This document shows positions 26,757-35,078 of a stretch of 64,000 bases of DNA, piece after piece. The translations under genes were made by a program, and so were the position numbers. The notes under the pieces were generated by a model that was given only the letters and a program-made list of their open reading frames with translations, was not told where the DNA came from and did no database searches. The DNA comes from Pelagisphaera sp964404745 (GTDB lineage: Bacteria; Verrucomicrobiota; Verrucomicrobiia; Opitutales; Opitutaceae), in assembly GCA_964404745.1 (NCBI GenBank), contig CAYOLG010000004.1, positions 1 to 64,000 on the forward strand. Reading direction: 5' to 3'. Every line of letters starts with the position of its first letter. Within the stretch, counting starts at the first letter, position 1.

Positions 26757-27680
26757 ATGATTAATACCCGTTTCACAGGATCCATCACCGCCATGGCTAC
26801 TCCTTTCAACGCGGATGGCTCCCTAGCGGTATCCGACCTCAAGTCCTTTGTTAATCGGCAAATTGGAGGCGGCATCGGCGGTCTGTTGCCAATGGGAACG
26901 ACGGGCGAGTCGCCTACCCTTAACCACGAAGAGCACGGCGAGGTAGTGGAGATAGTCGTTGGTGAAACGAATGGGCGCGTTCCCGTGATCGCCGGAGCTG
27001 GCTCGAACTCGACACGAGAAGCAATCGCCATGACTCGCCATGCCGACCAAGCTGGGGCGGACGGTACCCTGCACGTCACCGGCTATTACAACAAGCCCAC
27101 CCAAGAGGGCATCTTTCAGCATTTCTCCGCGATCGCCCAAGAGACCGACAAACCCATCATCCTCTACTCCATACCGGGCCGATGCATCGTGGATATCGCT
27201 TTGCCCACGGTCGAACGTCTCGTCGCCAAGCACACCAATATCCGCCACATCAAAGAGTCCGGCGGCGAGGTCAGCCGCGTGGATGAACTGAAGCAGGCTC
27301 TCGGCGACGATATCACCGTGCTTAGCGGCGACGATGGGCTGACTTTGCCCTTCATCGCGTCAGGCGCCGAAGGGGTCATCTCCGTGGCATCCAATTTGTT
27401 TCCCGCAGAAGTTTCGGAACTCGTCAAAACCGCCCTGGCTGGCGATTTGAAAACCGCGTCCAACCTTCATCGAACGCTGTATCCGCTTTTTAGGGATCTT
27501 TTCATTGAACCAAGCCCGGTTCCAGTGAAGGCATGCCTGCAAAAGCTTGGATACTTTTCGACGGACAGAGTTCGACTACCTCTGTGCGAAATGAGCGAAG
27601 AAAACCTTGCCGTAGTTTTGAATTCCCTACAATTAGTCTCCGAAAACTTGAATTCAATCAACGCCGCTCCGGCCTCCTGA
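26757..27680 (+). CDS. dapA: 4-Hydroxy-tetrahydrodipicolinate synthase
   Basis: A 307-residue class I aldolase condensing pyruvate with aspartate semialdehyde, the first step specific to diaminopimelate and lysine. Segments: TGSITAMATPFNADGS at the start, LLPMGTTGESPTL near 45 (pyruvate-binding Thr-Thr), VTGYYNKPTQEGIFQHF near 105, the catalytic Tyr in IILYSIPGRC near 137 and the Schiff-base Lys in IRHIKESGG near 164. ATG 26757 is the start; the frame opening at TTG 26697 would add 20 uncharacteristic residues. First gene of the dapA-dapB-ruvA run. Confidence 0.96.
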   Translation: MINTRFTGSITAMATPFNADGSLAVSDLKSFVNRQIGGGIGGLLPMGTTGESPTLNHEEHGEVVEIVVGETNGRVPVIAGAGSNSTREAIAMTRHADQAGADGTLHVTGYYNKPTQEGIFQHFSAIAQETDKPIILYSIPGRCIVDIALPTVERLVAKHTNIRHIKESGGEVSRVDELKQALGDDITVLSGDDGLTLPFIASGAEGVISVASNLFPAEVSELVKTALAGDLKTASNLHRTLYPLFRDLFIEPSPVPVKACLQKLGYFSTDRVRLPLCEMSEENLAVVLNSLQLVSENLNSINAAPAS

Positions 27681-27681
27681 A

Positions 27682-28413
27682 ATGAGTCTGAAAATCTGCA
27701 TCAACGGCTACAAAGGCCGAATGGGAAACGCTATTGCGGAAACCGCCTTGGAATCGGGGCACGAAATATCTGGAAAGGTCGATATTGGCGACGACCTTGA
27801 AACAGCCTTGGCCGATAGCGATCTGATTATCGATTTCTCATTTCACAATGTGACTCGATCTGTTTTCGAAACCGCGGTGAAGCTAGGCAAGCCGATTGTC
27901 TGCGGCACGACCGGACACACCCAAGCGGACAGAGCCGAGCTCTTGAAGGTAGCTGAGTCCGTGCCAACGGTCTGGGCCGGCAACTTCTCCATCGGCGTCA
28001 ATCTGCTTTGCTACTTGACCGAGCTAGCAGCGAAGATCCTTCCCCTATCCTACAACGCCGAGATAATGGAAATGCACCATCGCATGAAAAAGGATGCTCC
28101 TAGCGGCACTGCTTTGATGCTGGCAGAGTCCATTCTAGGACCCCGGAATCTAAGCTACGACGACCTTCGACATGGCCGCGAAGGCGTTCCCGGAGAACGG
28201 AGCGAGCGGGAAGTGGGAATGCATTCGCTGCGAGGCGGCGATGTTGTCGGAGACCATACCGCAATTTTTGCCGATATAGGCGAGCGTATCGAACTGACTC
28301 ACAAGGCTTCTAGCCGAACAATTTTCTCGCGAGGAGCCGTTCGAGCTGCCGAATGGGTTGTCGGCAAGGATCCGGGCATCTACTCTATTCGCGATGTGCT
28401 TGGCCTGAAATAA
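27682..28413 (+). CDS. dapB: 4-Hydroxy-tetrahydrodipicolinate reductase
   Basis: A 243-residue NAD(P)H-dependent reductase, the step after DapA. The N-terminal dinucleotide fold has INGYKGRMGNAIAE at residues 6-19, DLIIDFSFH and CGTTGH near 75. The catalytic and substrate segments MEMHHRMKKDAPSGTAL (His pair and Lys) and the closing segment with RGGDVVGDHTAIF and ELTHKASSRTIFSRGAVRAA are present. It begins 2 nt after the dapA stop. Confidence 0.96.
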   Translation: MSLKICINGYKGRMGNAIAETALESGHEISGKVDIGDDLETALADSDLIIDFSFHNVTRSVFETAVKLGKPIVCGTTGHTQADRAELLKVAESVPTVWAGNFSIGVNLLCYLTELAAKILPLSYNAEIMEMHHRMKKDAPSGTALMLAESILGPRNLSYDDLRHGREGVPGERSEREVGMHSLRGGDVVGDHTAIFADIGERIELTHKASSRTIFSRGAVRAAEWVVGKDPGIYSIRDVLGLK

Positions 28414-28415
28414 GC

Positions 28416-29036
28416 ATGATCGTCCTGATTGAAGGCATTCTGGTAAAAGCTACGCCCCTGACCGCCATTATATCTGCCGGCGGCATAGGCTATGCTGTCA
28501 ACGTTCCCGTCACTACGGCGGAAAAGTTGCCTCAAAATGGCGAGAGCGTTCGGCTCCATACGCGAGCGGTCTACAGGGAAGACTCTCAAGCGCTTTACGG
28601 GTTTTGGGATGAAAGCGAGCGGGATTTCTTCACCCTGGTAATTGAAAAGGTATCTGGGGTAGGCCCTAAAGTGGCGATCAGCCTAATGAGCAAACTGCAG
28701 CTCGATAGTCTGATATCCGCGATAGCCGCCGAAGACGCCAACCTTTTGGCCAAAACTCCAGGCATCGGGAAAAAAACCGCTGAACGGATAATCATAGAGC
28801 TCAAGGACAAACTGCACGAATTCACGGGCTTCGCTCAAAGTCTAGAGAATGCCCCATCCGCTAGCGCCTCAAGGAAGACGCCAGCCCAGAGCCATTCGAA
28901 ATCGGAAGACGCCGTCCTAGCCCTACAAGCTCTTGGGTACAAAAAATCAGAGGCCGAGAAGGCTATCGCCCTAGCTATGGAACGAGAGGGAGCCAACCTG
29001 AGCACCGAGGCTCTTATCAAAGTGGCTCTCGGCTAG
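28416..29036 (+). CDS. ruvA: Holliday junction branch migration protein RuvA
   Basis: A 206-residue RuvA. Domain I is an OB fold beginning MIVLIEGILVKATPLTAIIS with GGIGYAVNVP; domain II has the two helix-hairpin-helix motifs, VSGVGPKVAISLMS near 75 and TPGIGKKTAERIIIELKDK near 112; the acidic, Pro/Ser-rich linker leads to domain III (EDAVLALQALGYKKSEAEKAI) that contacts RuvB. ATG 28416 starts 3 nt after dapB stops; the frame upstream of it only overlaps dapB. The RuvB gene is not in the window. Confidence 0.95.
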   Translation: MIVLIEGILVKATPLTAIISAGGIGYAVNVPVTTAEKLPQNGESVRLHTRAVYREDSQALYGFWDESERDFFTLVIEKVSGVGPKVAISLMSKLQLDSLISAIAAEDANLLAKTPGIGKKTAERIIIELKDKLHEFTGFAQSLENAPSASASRKTPAQSHSKSEDAVLALQALGYKKSEAEKAIALAMEREGANLSTEALIKVALG

Positions 29037-29039
29037 AAA

Positions 29040-29735
29040 TCAATCTCTAGGTAGCGGGCTATTCTGGACCCCTTGAATTTCCAAACGATGGGAAATCGTC
29101 TGCAAATCCTGAGATAAGTCCGTACCCACAGCAGGATCGAACATAATCCCCTCATCAATCAGCATCTCTTCGAATCCGGGTTTCGATACGCGGCCCGAGG
29201 CATCTCGCAATAGTTTCTCAATCGCGTTGCGAAACTCATCCTGCTGGCCGCTTAGCCGCAATTGCGTATCCATCGAGAGAGCTTGACTGAGATCAATACG
29301 CCCACCCTTGGAAAATCCGACTGGCTCGATGATCAGGCGATTTACCCGAGGCCCTCTAACTACAGCAAAGACCTCGGTCGCGGCAAACTCCGACAAGCGC
29401 TCCATCGCCTCCTCGCTGGGCTGGTTCACAACCATGTCTTGCCCGCTATCGAGCAAAGGAACGATATTGCGACCCGCCATCGCCAATAGCGCGAATGCTG
29501 CAGCAAGGCCCCCTAGTGCGTAAATCGTCTGCCTGACTGAACGCCTAGGAGCAGGCTCGGCATTGAGCTCATTCCGTAGAAGCTTACACGCCTTGTGGAT
29601 CCGACAGTACTCGAGAAAAATTTTCTGACGTTCCGCATCACGCCTCGTCTCGGAGATAAGATCGGACAAATCTGCCGAGCTTATCTCGTCGTCTAAATAC
29701 AGGTTTAGCAGTTCCTTGAAGCGTTCGATTTCCAT
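29040..29735 (-). CDS. Membrane-anchored probable anti-sigma factor
   Basis: A 231-residue protein encoded directly downstream of the ECF sigma factor (6-nt gap). Residues 1-65 are a charged helical domain (ERFKELLNLYLDDEIS, then RDAERQKIFLEYCRIHKACKLL), one transmembrane segment lies at about 71-90 (YALGGLAAAFALLAMAG), and the remaining 140 residues would be periplasmic. The layout and the position fit an anti-sigma factor. A canonical zinc-binding HX3CX2C motif is not present, though a C-x2-H-x2-C cluster occurs near residue 43-49. The assignment rests on context, so the ligand or signal is unknown. Confidence 0.7.
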   Translation of the reverse strand: MEIERFKELLNLYLDDEISSADLSDLISETRRDAERQKIFLEYCRIHKACKLLRNELNAEPAPRRSVRQTIYALGGLAAAFALLAMAGRNIVPLLDSGQDMVVNQPSEEAMERLSEFAATEVFAVVRGPRVNRLIIEPVGFSKGGRIDLSQALSMDTQLRLSGQQDEFRNAIEKLLRDASGRVSKPGFEEMLIDEGIMFDPAVGTDLSQDLQTISHRLEIQGVQNSPLPRD

Positions 29736-29741
29736 TCAGTT

Positions 29742-30344
29742 CTACAAGAGCTCGTTTCCTAGCTTCTCGCGCAGGGCCTCTCTGGCTCTGGCGATACGGC
29801 TTTTGACGGTGCCAATGCTGATATCTAGCTTATCAGCAATCTCTTCATATGAAAGACTCTTAACGTTTCTCAAGATCAGCGCTTCTCTATGCTTGTCGTT
29901 CAGAAGCTCCATGGCTGCCGCAACGCGCTCTTGGAACTCGTTCGTGACTGCCACATCCTGCGGCGTCTCGATGTCAGCTTCGAAGATCTCAGCGAGAGTC
30001 GTGTTCGAATCCTCGCCAACATTCATGTCGAAAGAAACGGATTTATCCCGCTTCCTCCTCCACCAATACCAGTACCGGTTGCGAGCCAGGTTCGTGGCAA
30101 TCTGATAGAGCCACGTCGAGAAACTGGAATCTCCTCGAAACTTGTCTAAACCCCTGTGAGCCCGGATAAAGGCATCCTGGGTAACTTCTTCGGCATCTTG
30201 CGAATTCCGGAGCAGTTGCAGGACCATCGCATAAATACGATCCCAGTAGCGGCTCACCATCTCTTCAAAGGCAGCTTCGTCGCCGGCTTTAAACCGGGCT
30301 ACCGCGGCCTTATCTAGCGCTACCTCTTGAGCTTTCGTTGACAT
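29742..30344 (-). CDS. ECF RNA polymerase sigma factor (RpoE-like)
   Basis: A 200-residue extracytoplasmic-function sigma factor. Region 2 covers FEEMVSRYWDRIYAMVLQLL, DAEEVTQDAFIRAHRGLDKF and FSTWLYQIATNLARNRY; region 4 has ALILRNVKSLSYEEIADKL and SIGTVKSRIARAREALREKL. ATG 30344 is preferred over the frame opening at 30425 because a strong ribosome binding site AAGGAGG lies 9 nt upstream of it (30354-30360) and family similarity begins there. It heads an operon with the putative anti-sigma factor. Two GGAACTT boxes, the usual RpoE-class -35 sequence, lie upstream at 30380-30386 and 30402-30408, hinting at autoregulation. Confidence 0.93.
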   Translation of the reverse strand: MSTKAQEVALDKAAVARFKAGDEAAFEEMVSRYWDRIYAMVLQLLRNSQDAEEVTQDAFIRAHRGLDKFRGDSSFSTWLYQIATNLARNRYWYWWRRKRDKSVSFDMNVGEDSNTTLAEIFEADIETPQDVAVTNEFQERVAAAMELLNDKHREALILRNVKSLSYEEIADKLDISIGTVKSRIARAREALREKLGNELL

Positions 30345-30738
30345 AGAAGAGTGCCTCCTTTGACGTTCCTGTTTTACTAAAGTTCCCAAAATTTTCCCTC
30401 CAAGTTCCTCATTCCCAAATCCCACCTGATTTCCCAGAATCCGTTACCAAACTCGGCGAAAATCGCTTGTTTTAACTTTTGGACGCATCAAGACCAGATC
30501 TCATTCACTATTACTTCTAAATTAATACGCGCCGAAAGCCAATCTGGTTGCTAAAATCGCCCGCTTTCGCTTTGTTCAAAACCTACTCGAAAACTAGTCC
30601 CAACCTTGGCAAATCAGGATCTCAGCGAGTTTTTACGCAAACTCTCGCCGAGAAGTGGCCTAGGCAGCGACCTGAGACGCGGACAGTTTGACAGCCAAAG
30701 AATAGTAAAGCACTTTCACTAAAGACCTCCTCGATGGA
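30345..30738. promoter_or_regulatory. Divergent promoter region of ECF operon and lipoprotein gene
   Basis: A 394-nt gene-free stretch. On the minus strand, two direct GGAACTT copies are 22 bp apart (30402-30408 and 30380-30386). The second is followed after 15 nt by GTCAAA (30359-30364), which resembles an RpoE-class promoter, but that -10 box overlaps the ribosome binding site of the sigma gene, so transcription from it could not include the site. The promoter in use may be further upstream. Nothing else is recognisable. Confidence 0.35.
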
Positions 30739-31572
30739 ATGAAGACAGCTGATCGCTCACTCTGCCTCATACTGGCCATCGCTAGCCTTTTAGTGCTTGG
30801 CTGCGCCTCCAAACCGCCTTTCGAACAATCAAATCTCGTAGCCTGGTGTATCGTACCCTTCGATGTCGAAGAGCGCTCGCCTGAAGAGCGAGCCCAAATG
30901 CTGAACGAACTCGGGATTACCCGATTCGCCTATGACTGGAGAAGCCGGCATATCGACGAGTTCGAGCGGGAGATCATCGCCTGCCAAGCGAACGGTATTG
31001 AGTTTTTCGCCTTTTGGAACGAACATCCTAAAGCCTTTCGTCTTTTCAAAAAACATGGAATCCAGCCGCAAATCTGGAAAACGCTGCGCTCACCTGATAG
31101 CGGCATCTCCCAGGACGAGCGGGTGGCAGCGGCCGGAAACGCTTTCTTGCCTCTCGTCGAGGCAACGCGGGAAATGGGTTCCCAGCTAGGCCTATACAAC
31201 CATGGAGGCTGGGGAGGCGAGCCTGCAAATCTCGTTGCTGTAGTCCAATGGCTGAGAAATCAGACAGATGCCGAGCACGTAGGCATCGTCTACAATCTTC
31301 ACCATGGGCACGATCAACTTGATGATCTCGCTAAAAACATTGAACTCATGAAACCCTACTTGCTCTGCTTCAATCTCAATGGCATGAACCGGGAGCCCGA
31401 CCCCAAGATCCTGGCCATCGGAAAAGGCGCTCGCGATCAGGAATGGTTTAGAGTCCTGGCCAAAAGCGGATACAAAGGACCTCTCGGCATCCTCGGGCAC
31501 CAATCCGATCGGGACGCCAGAGAGTGCCTCGAAGAGAATCTAGCGGGTCTGAATGCGCTCCAGTCGAAGTAG
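30739..31572 (+). CDS. Lipoprotein with TIM-barrel (xylose isomerase-like) fold
   Basis: A 277-residue protein with a lipoprotein signal peptide: hydrophobic LCLILAIASLLVLGC with the lipobox Cys at about residue 22. The mature part follows the sugar phosphate isomerase/epimerase (AP endonuclease 2-like) barrel: RAQMLNELGITRFAYDWR, LGLYNHGGWGGEP near 155, HVGIVYNLHHGHDQ near 186 and LGILGHQSDRDARECLEENL at the end. Such secreted barrel proteins are frequent in Verrucomicrobiota and Planctomycetota; the substrate is unknown. It is divergent from the ECF sigma operon, so may be one of its targets, which is inference only. Confidence 0.78.
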   Translation: MKTADRSLCLILAIASLLVLGCASKPPFEQSNLVAWCIVPFDVEERSPEERAQMLNELGITRFAYDWRSRHIDEFEREIIACQANGIEFFAFWNEHPKAFRLFKKHGIQPQIWKTLRSPDSGISQDERVAAAGNAFLPLVEATREMGSQLGLYNHGGWGGEPANLVAVVQWLRNQTDAEHVGIVYNLHHGHDQLDDLAKNIELMKPYLLCFNLNGMNREPDPKILAIGKGARDQEWFRVLAKSGYKGPLGILGHQSDRDARECLEENLAGLNALQSK

Positions 31573-31629
31573 GGCTAAATCAAGCTTCTACGCGCTCGAA
31601 ACGCCATACCCTGCGGCAAAAAGAATTCT

Positions 31630-32211
31630 ATGACCAATTGGGATCAGTTGTACCGGGAAAACGAAACGCCCTGGGATCGAGGCGAGCCGGCTCCCCCTCT
31701 GGTGGAATACGTCGAAAGCCACACTTTGACAGGCCACGCTCTCGTTCCGGGATGCGGCATTGGCCACGATGCCCGATTCCTCGCCGAACAAGGATGCTCC
31801 GTACATGGAATCGACATTTCGGATACAGCCCTAGGTAAGGCTAAGTCGATTCACGACTCCAGCGGACTCTACCTGAAGTTCGAGAACGTCGATTTTCTAT
31901 GCGACGCCAATGGACTGCCCAACTCTCATTTCGACCTTCTCTTCGAGCATACCTGTTTTTGCGCGATCAATCCAAGCGATCGGGCCCGTTATGCCAAAGC
32001 GGCCAGGAAAGTCCTGAAACCCAACGGTCTACTACTTGGCATTTTCTTTACCGACATGGAGAATGCCAATGGGCCTCCGTATCCAACTTCTCGTTACGAT
32101 ATTCAATCGCTATTTTCGCCCAACTTCGAAATTGTAAACGTCTGGAAACCCGCTCGGTCCTTCCCCGGCCGCGAGGGTGAGGAAAGCATGTACCTAATGA
32201 AGCGCCTGTAG
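31630..32211 (+). CDS. SAM-dependent methyltransferase (TPMT-like)
   Basis: A 193-residue class I methyltransferase of the thiopurine S-methyltransferase-like family. The N-terminal WDQLYRENETPWDRGEPAPPL is characteristic of that group. SAM-binding motif I is ALVPGCGIGHDARFLAEQG near residue 40, followed by VHGIDISDTAL, and DLLFEHTCFCAI near 100. These proteins methylate small thiol, selenol or halide-type substrates. It is alone on the plus strand and converges on thpR. Confidence 0.87.
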   Translation: MTNWDQLYRENETPWDRGEPAPPLVEYVESHTLTGHALVPGCGIGHDARFLAEQGCSVHGIDISDTALGKAKSIHDSSGLYLKFENVDFLCDANGLPNSHFDLLFEHTCFCAINPSDRARYAKAARKVLKPNGLLLGIFFTDMENANGPPYPTSRYDIQSLFSPNFEIVNVWKPARSFPGREGEESMYLMKRL

Positions 32212-32277
32212 ATCTTCGCATCAGCAATCCAAATTTCAGGAAATCTGATTTCAGCTTTGCCGTCCAAAAATCCTGCA

Positions 32278-32307
32278 ATTCATTTTGGTAACGTTACCAA
32301 AATGAAT
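32278..32307. promoter_or_regulatory. Perfect 30-bp palindrome (LacI-family operator-like)
   Basis: Fifteen bases from 32278 (ATTCATTTTGGTAAC) are followed directly by their exact reverse complement, with no loop. The centre GGTAACGTTACC resembles operators of LacI/GalR-family repressors, which have a central CG dyad flanked by AA and TT. It lies between the convergent ends of the methyltransferase and thpR, an unusual place for an operator. As a hairpin it would lack a GC-rich stem and T-run, so a terminator role is less likely. Confidence 0.5.
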
Positions 32308-32318
32308 CGCCAAACAGT

Positions 32319-32888
32319 TCACCCTTCATTCCGCAATGGAAAATTCTCCAAGGGAATATAGCGACTCCCATCCGGAGCCCGTAAACTTTGGAACAAGGTA
32401 AACTCGGATACGCTGAAAACCGGGCCGGTTTCATCGTTCCGTGATCGGTTGATAAAATCTCTGAGCGACCCGCGCATCAAACCCTGGCAACGGCCCAAGG
32501 TAACGTGCGGAACGAAGTCCCGCATCTCACAAGCGTGATTCGATGCTAGAATCGCATCGTCAACCCGCTGTCTCAACTGGAAAAGCAAAGGGTGCCCAGT
32601 CCCTACCCCCATCCATAAAACCCGCGGATCGCCTTTTTCTGGAAAGGCGCCAGTCGCGCCTAAACTCAAAGTGAAAGGGGCTACCCGAACTTGCCGCAGC
32701 CGATCGAGGATACGGCCTTCAGAATCGCTGTCGACATCGCCTAGGAATCTCAGCGTCATATGGAATTTCACGGGAGCCATCCACCGAGCCCCCTCCAACT
32801 TCGTATCCTGGAAGGCCGCCAAATATTCCTTGATCGACCGAGAAAAATCCAGTCCAACAAACAATCTCTTTGGCCGCGTCATTGACAC
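32319..32888 (-). CDS. thpR: RNA 2',3'-cyclic phosphodiesterase
   Basis: A 189-residue protein of the 2H phosphoesterase superfamily (LigT/ThpR type). The two catalytic HxT motifs are visible: KFHMTLRFLGD with His43 and FVPHVTLGRC near residue 127. The start RLFVGLDFSRSIKEYLA is typical. It opens 2',3'-cyclic phosphates at RNA ends and can act as a 2'-5' RNA ligase in vitro; the biological role is not settled. The end SRYIPLENFPL also matches the family. Confidence 0.92.
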   Translation of the reverse strand: MSMTRPKRLFVGLDFSRSIKEYLAAFQDTKLEGARWMAPVKFHMTLRFLGDVDSDSEGRILDRLRQVRVAPFTLSLGATGAFPEKGDPRVLWMGVGTGHPLLFQLRQRVDDAILASNHACEMRDFVPHVTLGRCQGLMRGSLRDFINRSRNDETGPVFSVSEFTLFQSLRAPDGSRYIPLENFPLRNEG

Positions 32889-33236
32889 TAATGCCTACCA
32901 GCGTTTCGCCTACGAAGTAAAGATCGGGGAAATCAATGTGTCGGGACGTCACGTTCCACCCTTAAGATTAGCGCACACTGGTGGAGTTCGACCTTGGTTC
33001 GACGTGGCTGACCACCCTGAGCGTGTCGAAGGGCCGGACGAGCTTGGGTTCACGCCAAGTAGCGATAGCGGAACCACGCCCGACACGCAGTCAACCCTAC
33101 CATCCGTTAATCGTAGGTACAGCCAGCAAGTCACTCTGCCTTACCCGATACCTGACCATTTTTTAATTGCGACAAAACGCTGGGAATCCAAACATTGACA
33201 AACGCCTCTCTCGGTTACCCAAACCTATTCCGTCCC
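32889..33236. other. Divergent intergenic region with REP-like repeat
   Basis: About 350 nt between thpR and the secreted hypothetical gene. GGTGG (32980-32984) and CCACC (33012-33016) form an inverted repeat enclosing two direct GTTCGAC copies, and CCACCCTGAGC with GTGTCGAAGGG at 33012-33033 forms a further imperfect palindrome of a type common between genes in many bacteria. No gene is supported. Confidence 0.45.
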
Positions 33237-35048
33237 ATGCCTTACCCAAAGCGCCTCTGTGTATTCTTTCTTTACCTATCGTTCATCTCTGGCGGGGCCC
33301 ATGCGGCCGCCACGATTCGAATCGACACGCCCATGGGGCCGCCTGCTTGGGCCCTGCTGGAAAGAGCTCTACTCGACGCCCACACGAGCGCTTGCCAGGA
33401 GTTTTTTGAAAAATATTTCGATGAACGAGGCTACCTGCTCTGCGTGGAACGATGGGGTGGCAACGATGGTCCTGACGACGCCATCGAAAATGTATCGGAT
33501 TGGCCGATACTGCATGCTCTCGGCGGAGACGACTCCATCCTAACCATGTACCGAAAGGCCTGGGAGGGGCATTTGCGCCAATACACGGAGGCGAAAACCG
33601 TCGAGGTTCCTTTCGCCAGAGATGGCATGTACTACAAAGAGTTTCCTGTGATGATGGACTGGATGCACAATGGCGAAGGCCTGCGCGTGTTCAATCTGCA
33701 AGGACTGTCCGACCCGGGCAATCTCGACTACCAAAAGCGAGTTCGCCGCTTTGCGGGGTTCTATATGAACGAGGATCCTGGAGCCCTGAACTACGATTTC
33801 GAACATAAGATCATTCGTAGCATGTTCAATGGCAGTCGCGGACCACTCATGCGCAAGACAACGGGTCTCGATTGGGCGGGCGATCCCATAGAGGTGGAAA
33901 ATCGATTCGTCCTAGGCCATGGCGAACGCAACTACGCGGAAAAGGTAGCCCACTTCAAGGACTACAACGACACCTTGGGCGACCACCCGCAAAACCTGTC
34001 CGCCACCACACTGGCGCTAAACGCCTACATTCTGACGGGAGAAGAGAAGTACAAGAACTGGCTGCTCGAATACGTCGGAGCCTGGCTGGACCGCATGGAG
34101 GCCAACAACGGCATCATTCCTTCCAGCATCGGATTGGATGGGAGCATTGGTGGCGAGACCGACGGGAAATGGTGGGGCAGCGTTTATGGATGGGGGTTTT
34201 CTGTCGAAGTGCCGCAAACGGGCGAACTTGCCCACCGAACCCGCGTCTATCGGGCCATCATCGGATTTGGCAATGCGTATTTGCTTACTGGCGACCGTAG
34301 ATTTATCGATCCATGGACACGCATGATCGATATCGTCAATTCCAACGCCCAGATTATAGACGGGGAAAAACGGTATCCCTATATGTACGGCGACAATGGC
34401 TGGTACGATTTCAAACCTGAGCCAGTACCCTGGGGAACGCTGGAATCGTGGTTCTGGACCATGGACGAGAAAGATAAAGCCCGAGTATCAGAACACCCTT
34501 GGATAGCCTACCTGGACGGCAACAATCCAGACTACCCAATAGAGTCGCTCACCAAGGATTTCGAAACAATCCGATCCAAAGTCGCAGGCATGCGGGCTGA
34601 TACGACCACCCCTGACACTCGCTTGTCAGACGACCCTATGAAATTCAATCCGGCCACAGTGAATACGCTCAACCAGCTGATGATGGGCGGACTGGATCCT
34701 GGACGAGGTGGAGCCGCCCTTCACTGCCGCCTTCGCTATTTCGATCCCGAGAAACAACGGGCTGGAATACCAGACGATGTTGCCGCTTTGATCGACAGCT
34801 TCTCGGACAGTGAGGTTTCCGTTACGCTGGTCAACACCAGCCCCAGCGCGGCTCGCGAACTTCTCGTTCAAGCGGGGGCCTACGGAGAACACCGTGTATC
34901 CAAAGTGTTGGTCGGGAAAGAATCTACGTCCATCGACGCATCCGTTTTCCGAGTGAAGCTTGGGCCTGGCTGCGGGGCTAAGCTAGTTATCTCTAATGAT
35001 CGCTATGCAGAGCGGCCGACCATGAACTTCCCTTGGGACCGAGACTAG
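33237..35048 (+). CDS. Secreted hypothetical protein, likely (alpha/alpha)-barrel
   Basis: A 603-residue protein I cannot assign to a named family. ATG 33237 gives a clean signal peptide (MPYPKRLCVFFLYLSFISGG, cleavage near AHAA). The mature part has repeated aromatic helical segments (NLSATTLALNAYILTGEEKY, LLEYVGAWLDRMEANNGIIP, IIGFGNAYLLTGDRRFIDPW) of the sort found in (alpha/alpha)6-barrel polysaccharide lyases and unsaturated glycuronyl hydrolases, followed by a C-terminal beta-sandwich-like region from about residue 500 (VTLVNTSPSAARELLVQAGAY). A role in polysaccharide or uronate breakdown is plausible from the fold and neighbours, but no catalytic residues can be named. The frame opening at TTG 33195 is not preferred. 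Confidence 0.7.
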   Translation: MPYPKRLCVFFLYLSFISGGAHAAATIRIDTPMGPPAWALLERALLDAHTSACQEFFEKYFDERGYLLCVERWGGNDGPDDAIENVSDWPILHALGGDDSILTMYRKAWEGHLRQYTEAKTVEVPFARDGMYYKEFPVMMDWMHNGEGLRVFNLQGLSDPGNLDYQKRVRRFAGFYMNEDPGALNYDFEHKIIRSMFNGSRGPLMRKTTGLDWAGDPIEVENRFVLGHGERNYAEKVAHFKDYNDTLGDHPQNLSATTLALNAYILTGEEKYKNWLLEYVGAWLDRMEANNGIIPSSIGLDGSIGGETDGKWWGSVYGWGFSVEVPQTGELAHRTRVYRAIIGFGNAYLLTGDRRFIDPWTRMIDIVNSNAQIIDGEKRYPYMYGDNGWYDFKPEPVPWGTLESWFWTMDEKDKARVSEHPWIAYLDGNNPDYPIESLTKDFETIRSKVAGMRADTTTPDTRLSDDPMKFNPATVNTLNQLMMGGLDPGRGGAALHCRLRYFDPEKQRAGIPDDVAALIDSFSDSEVSVTLVNTSPSAARELLVQAGAYGEHRVSKVLVGKESTSIDASVFRVKLGPGCGAKLVISNDRYAERPTMNFPWDRD

Positions 35049-35078
35049 CTCCGCTCTCCAGAGAAATAGTAACTCGCC

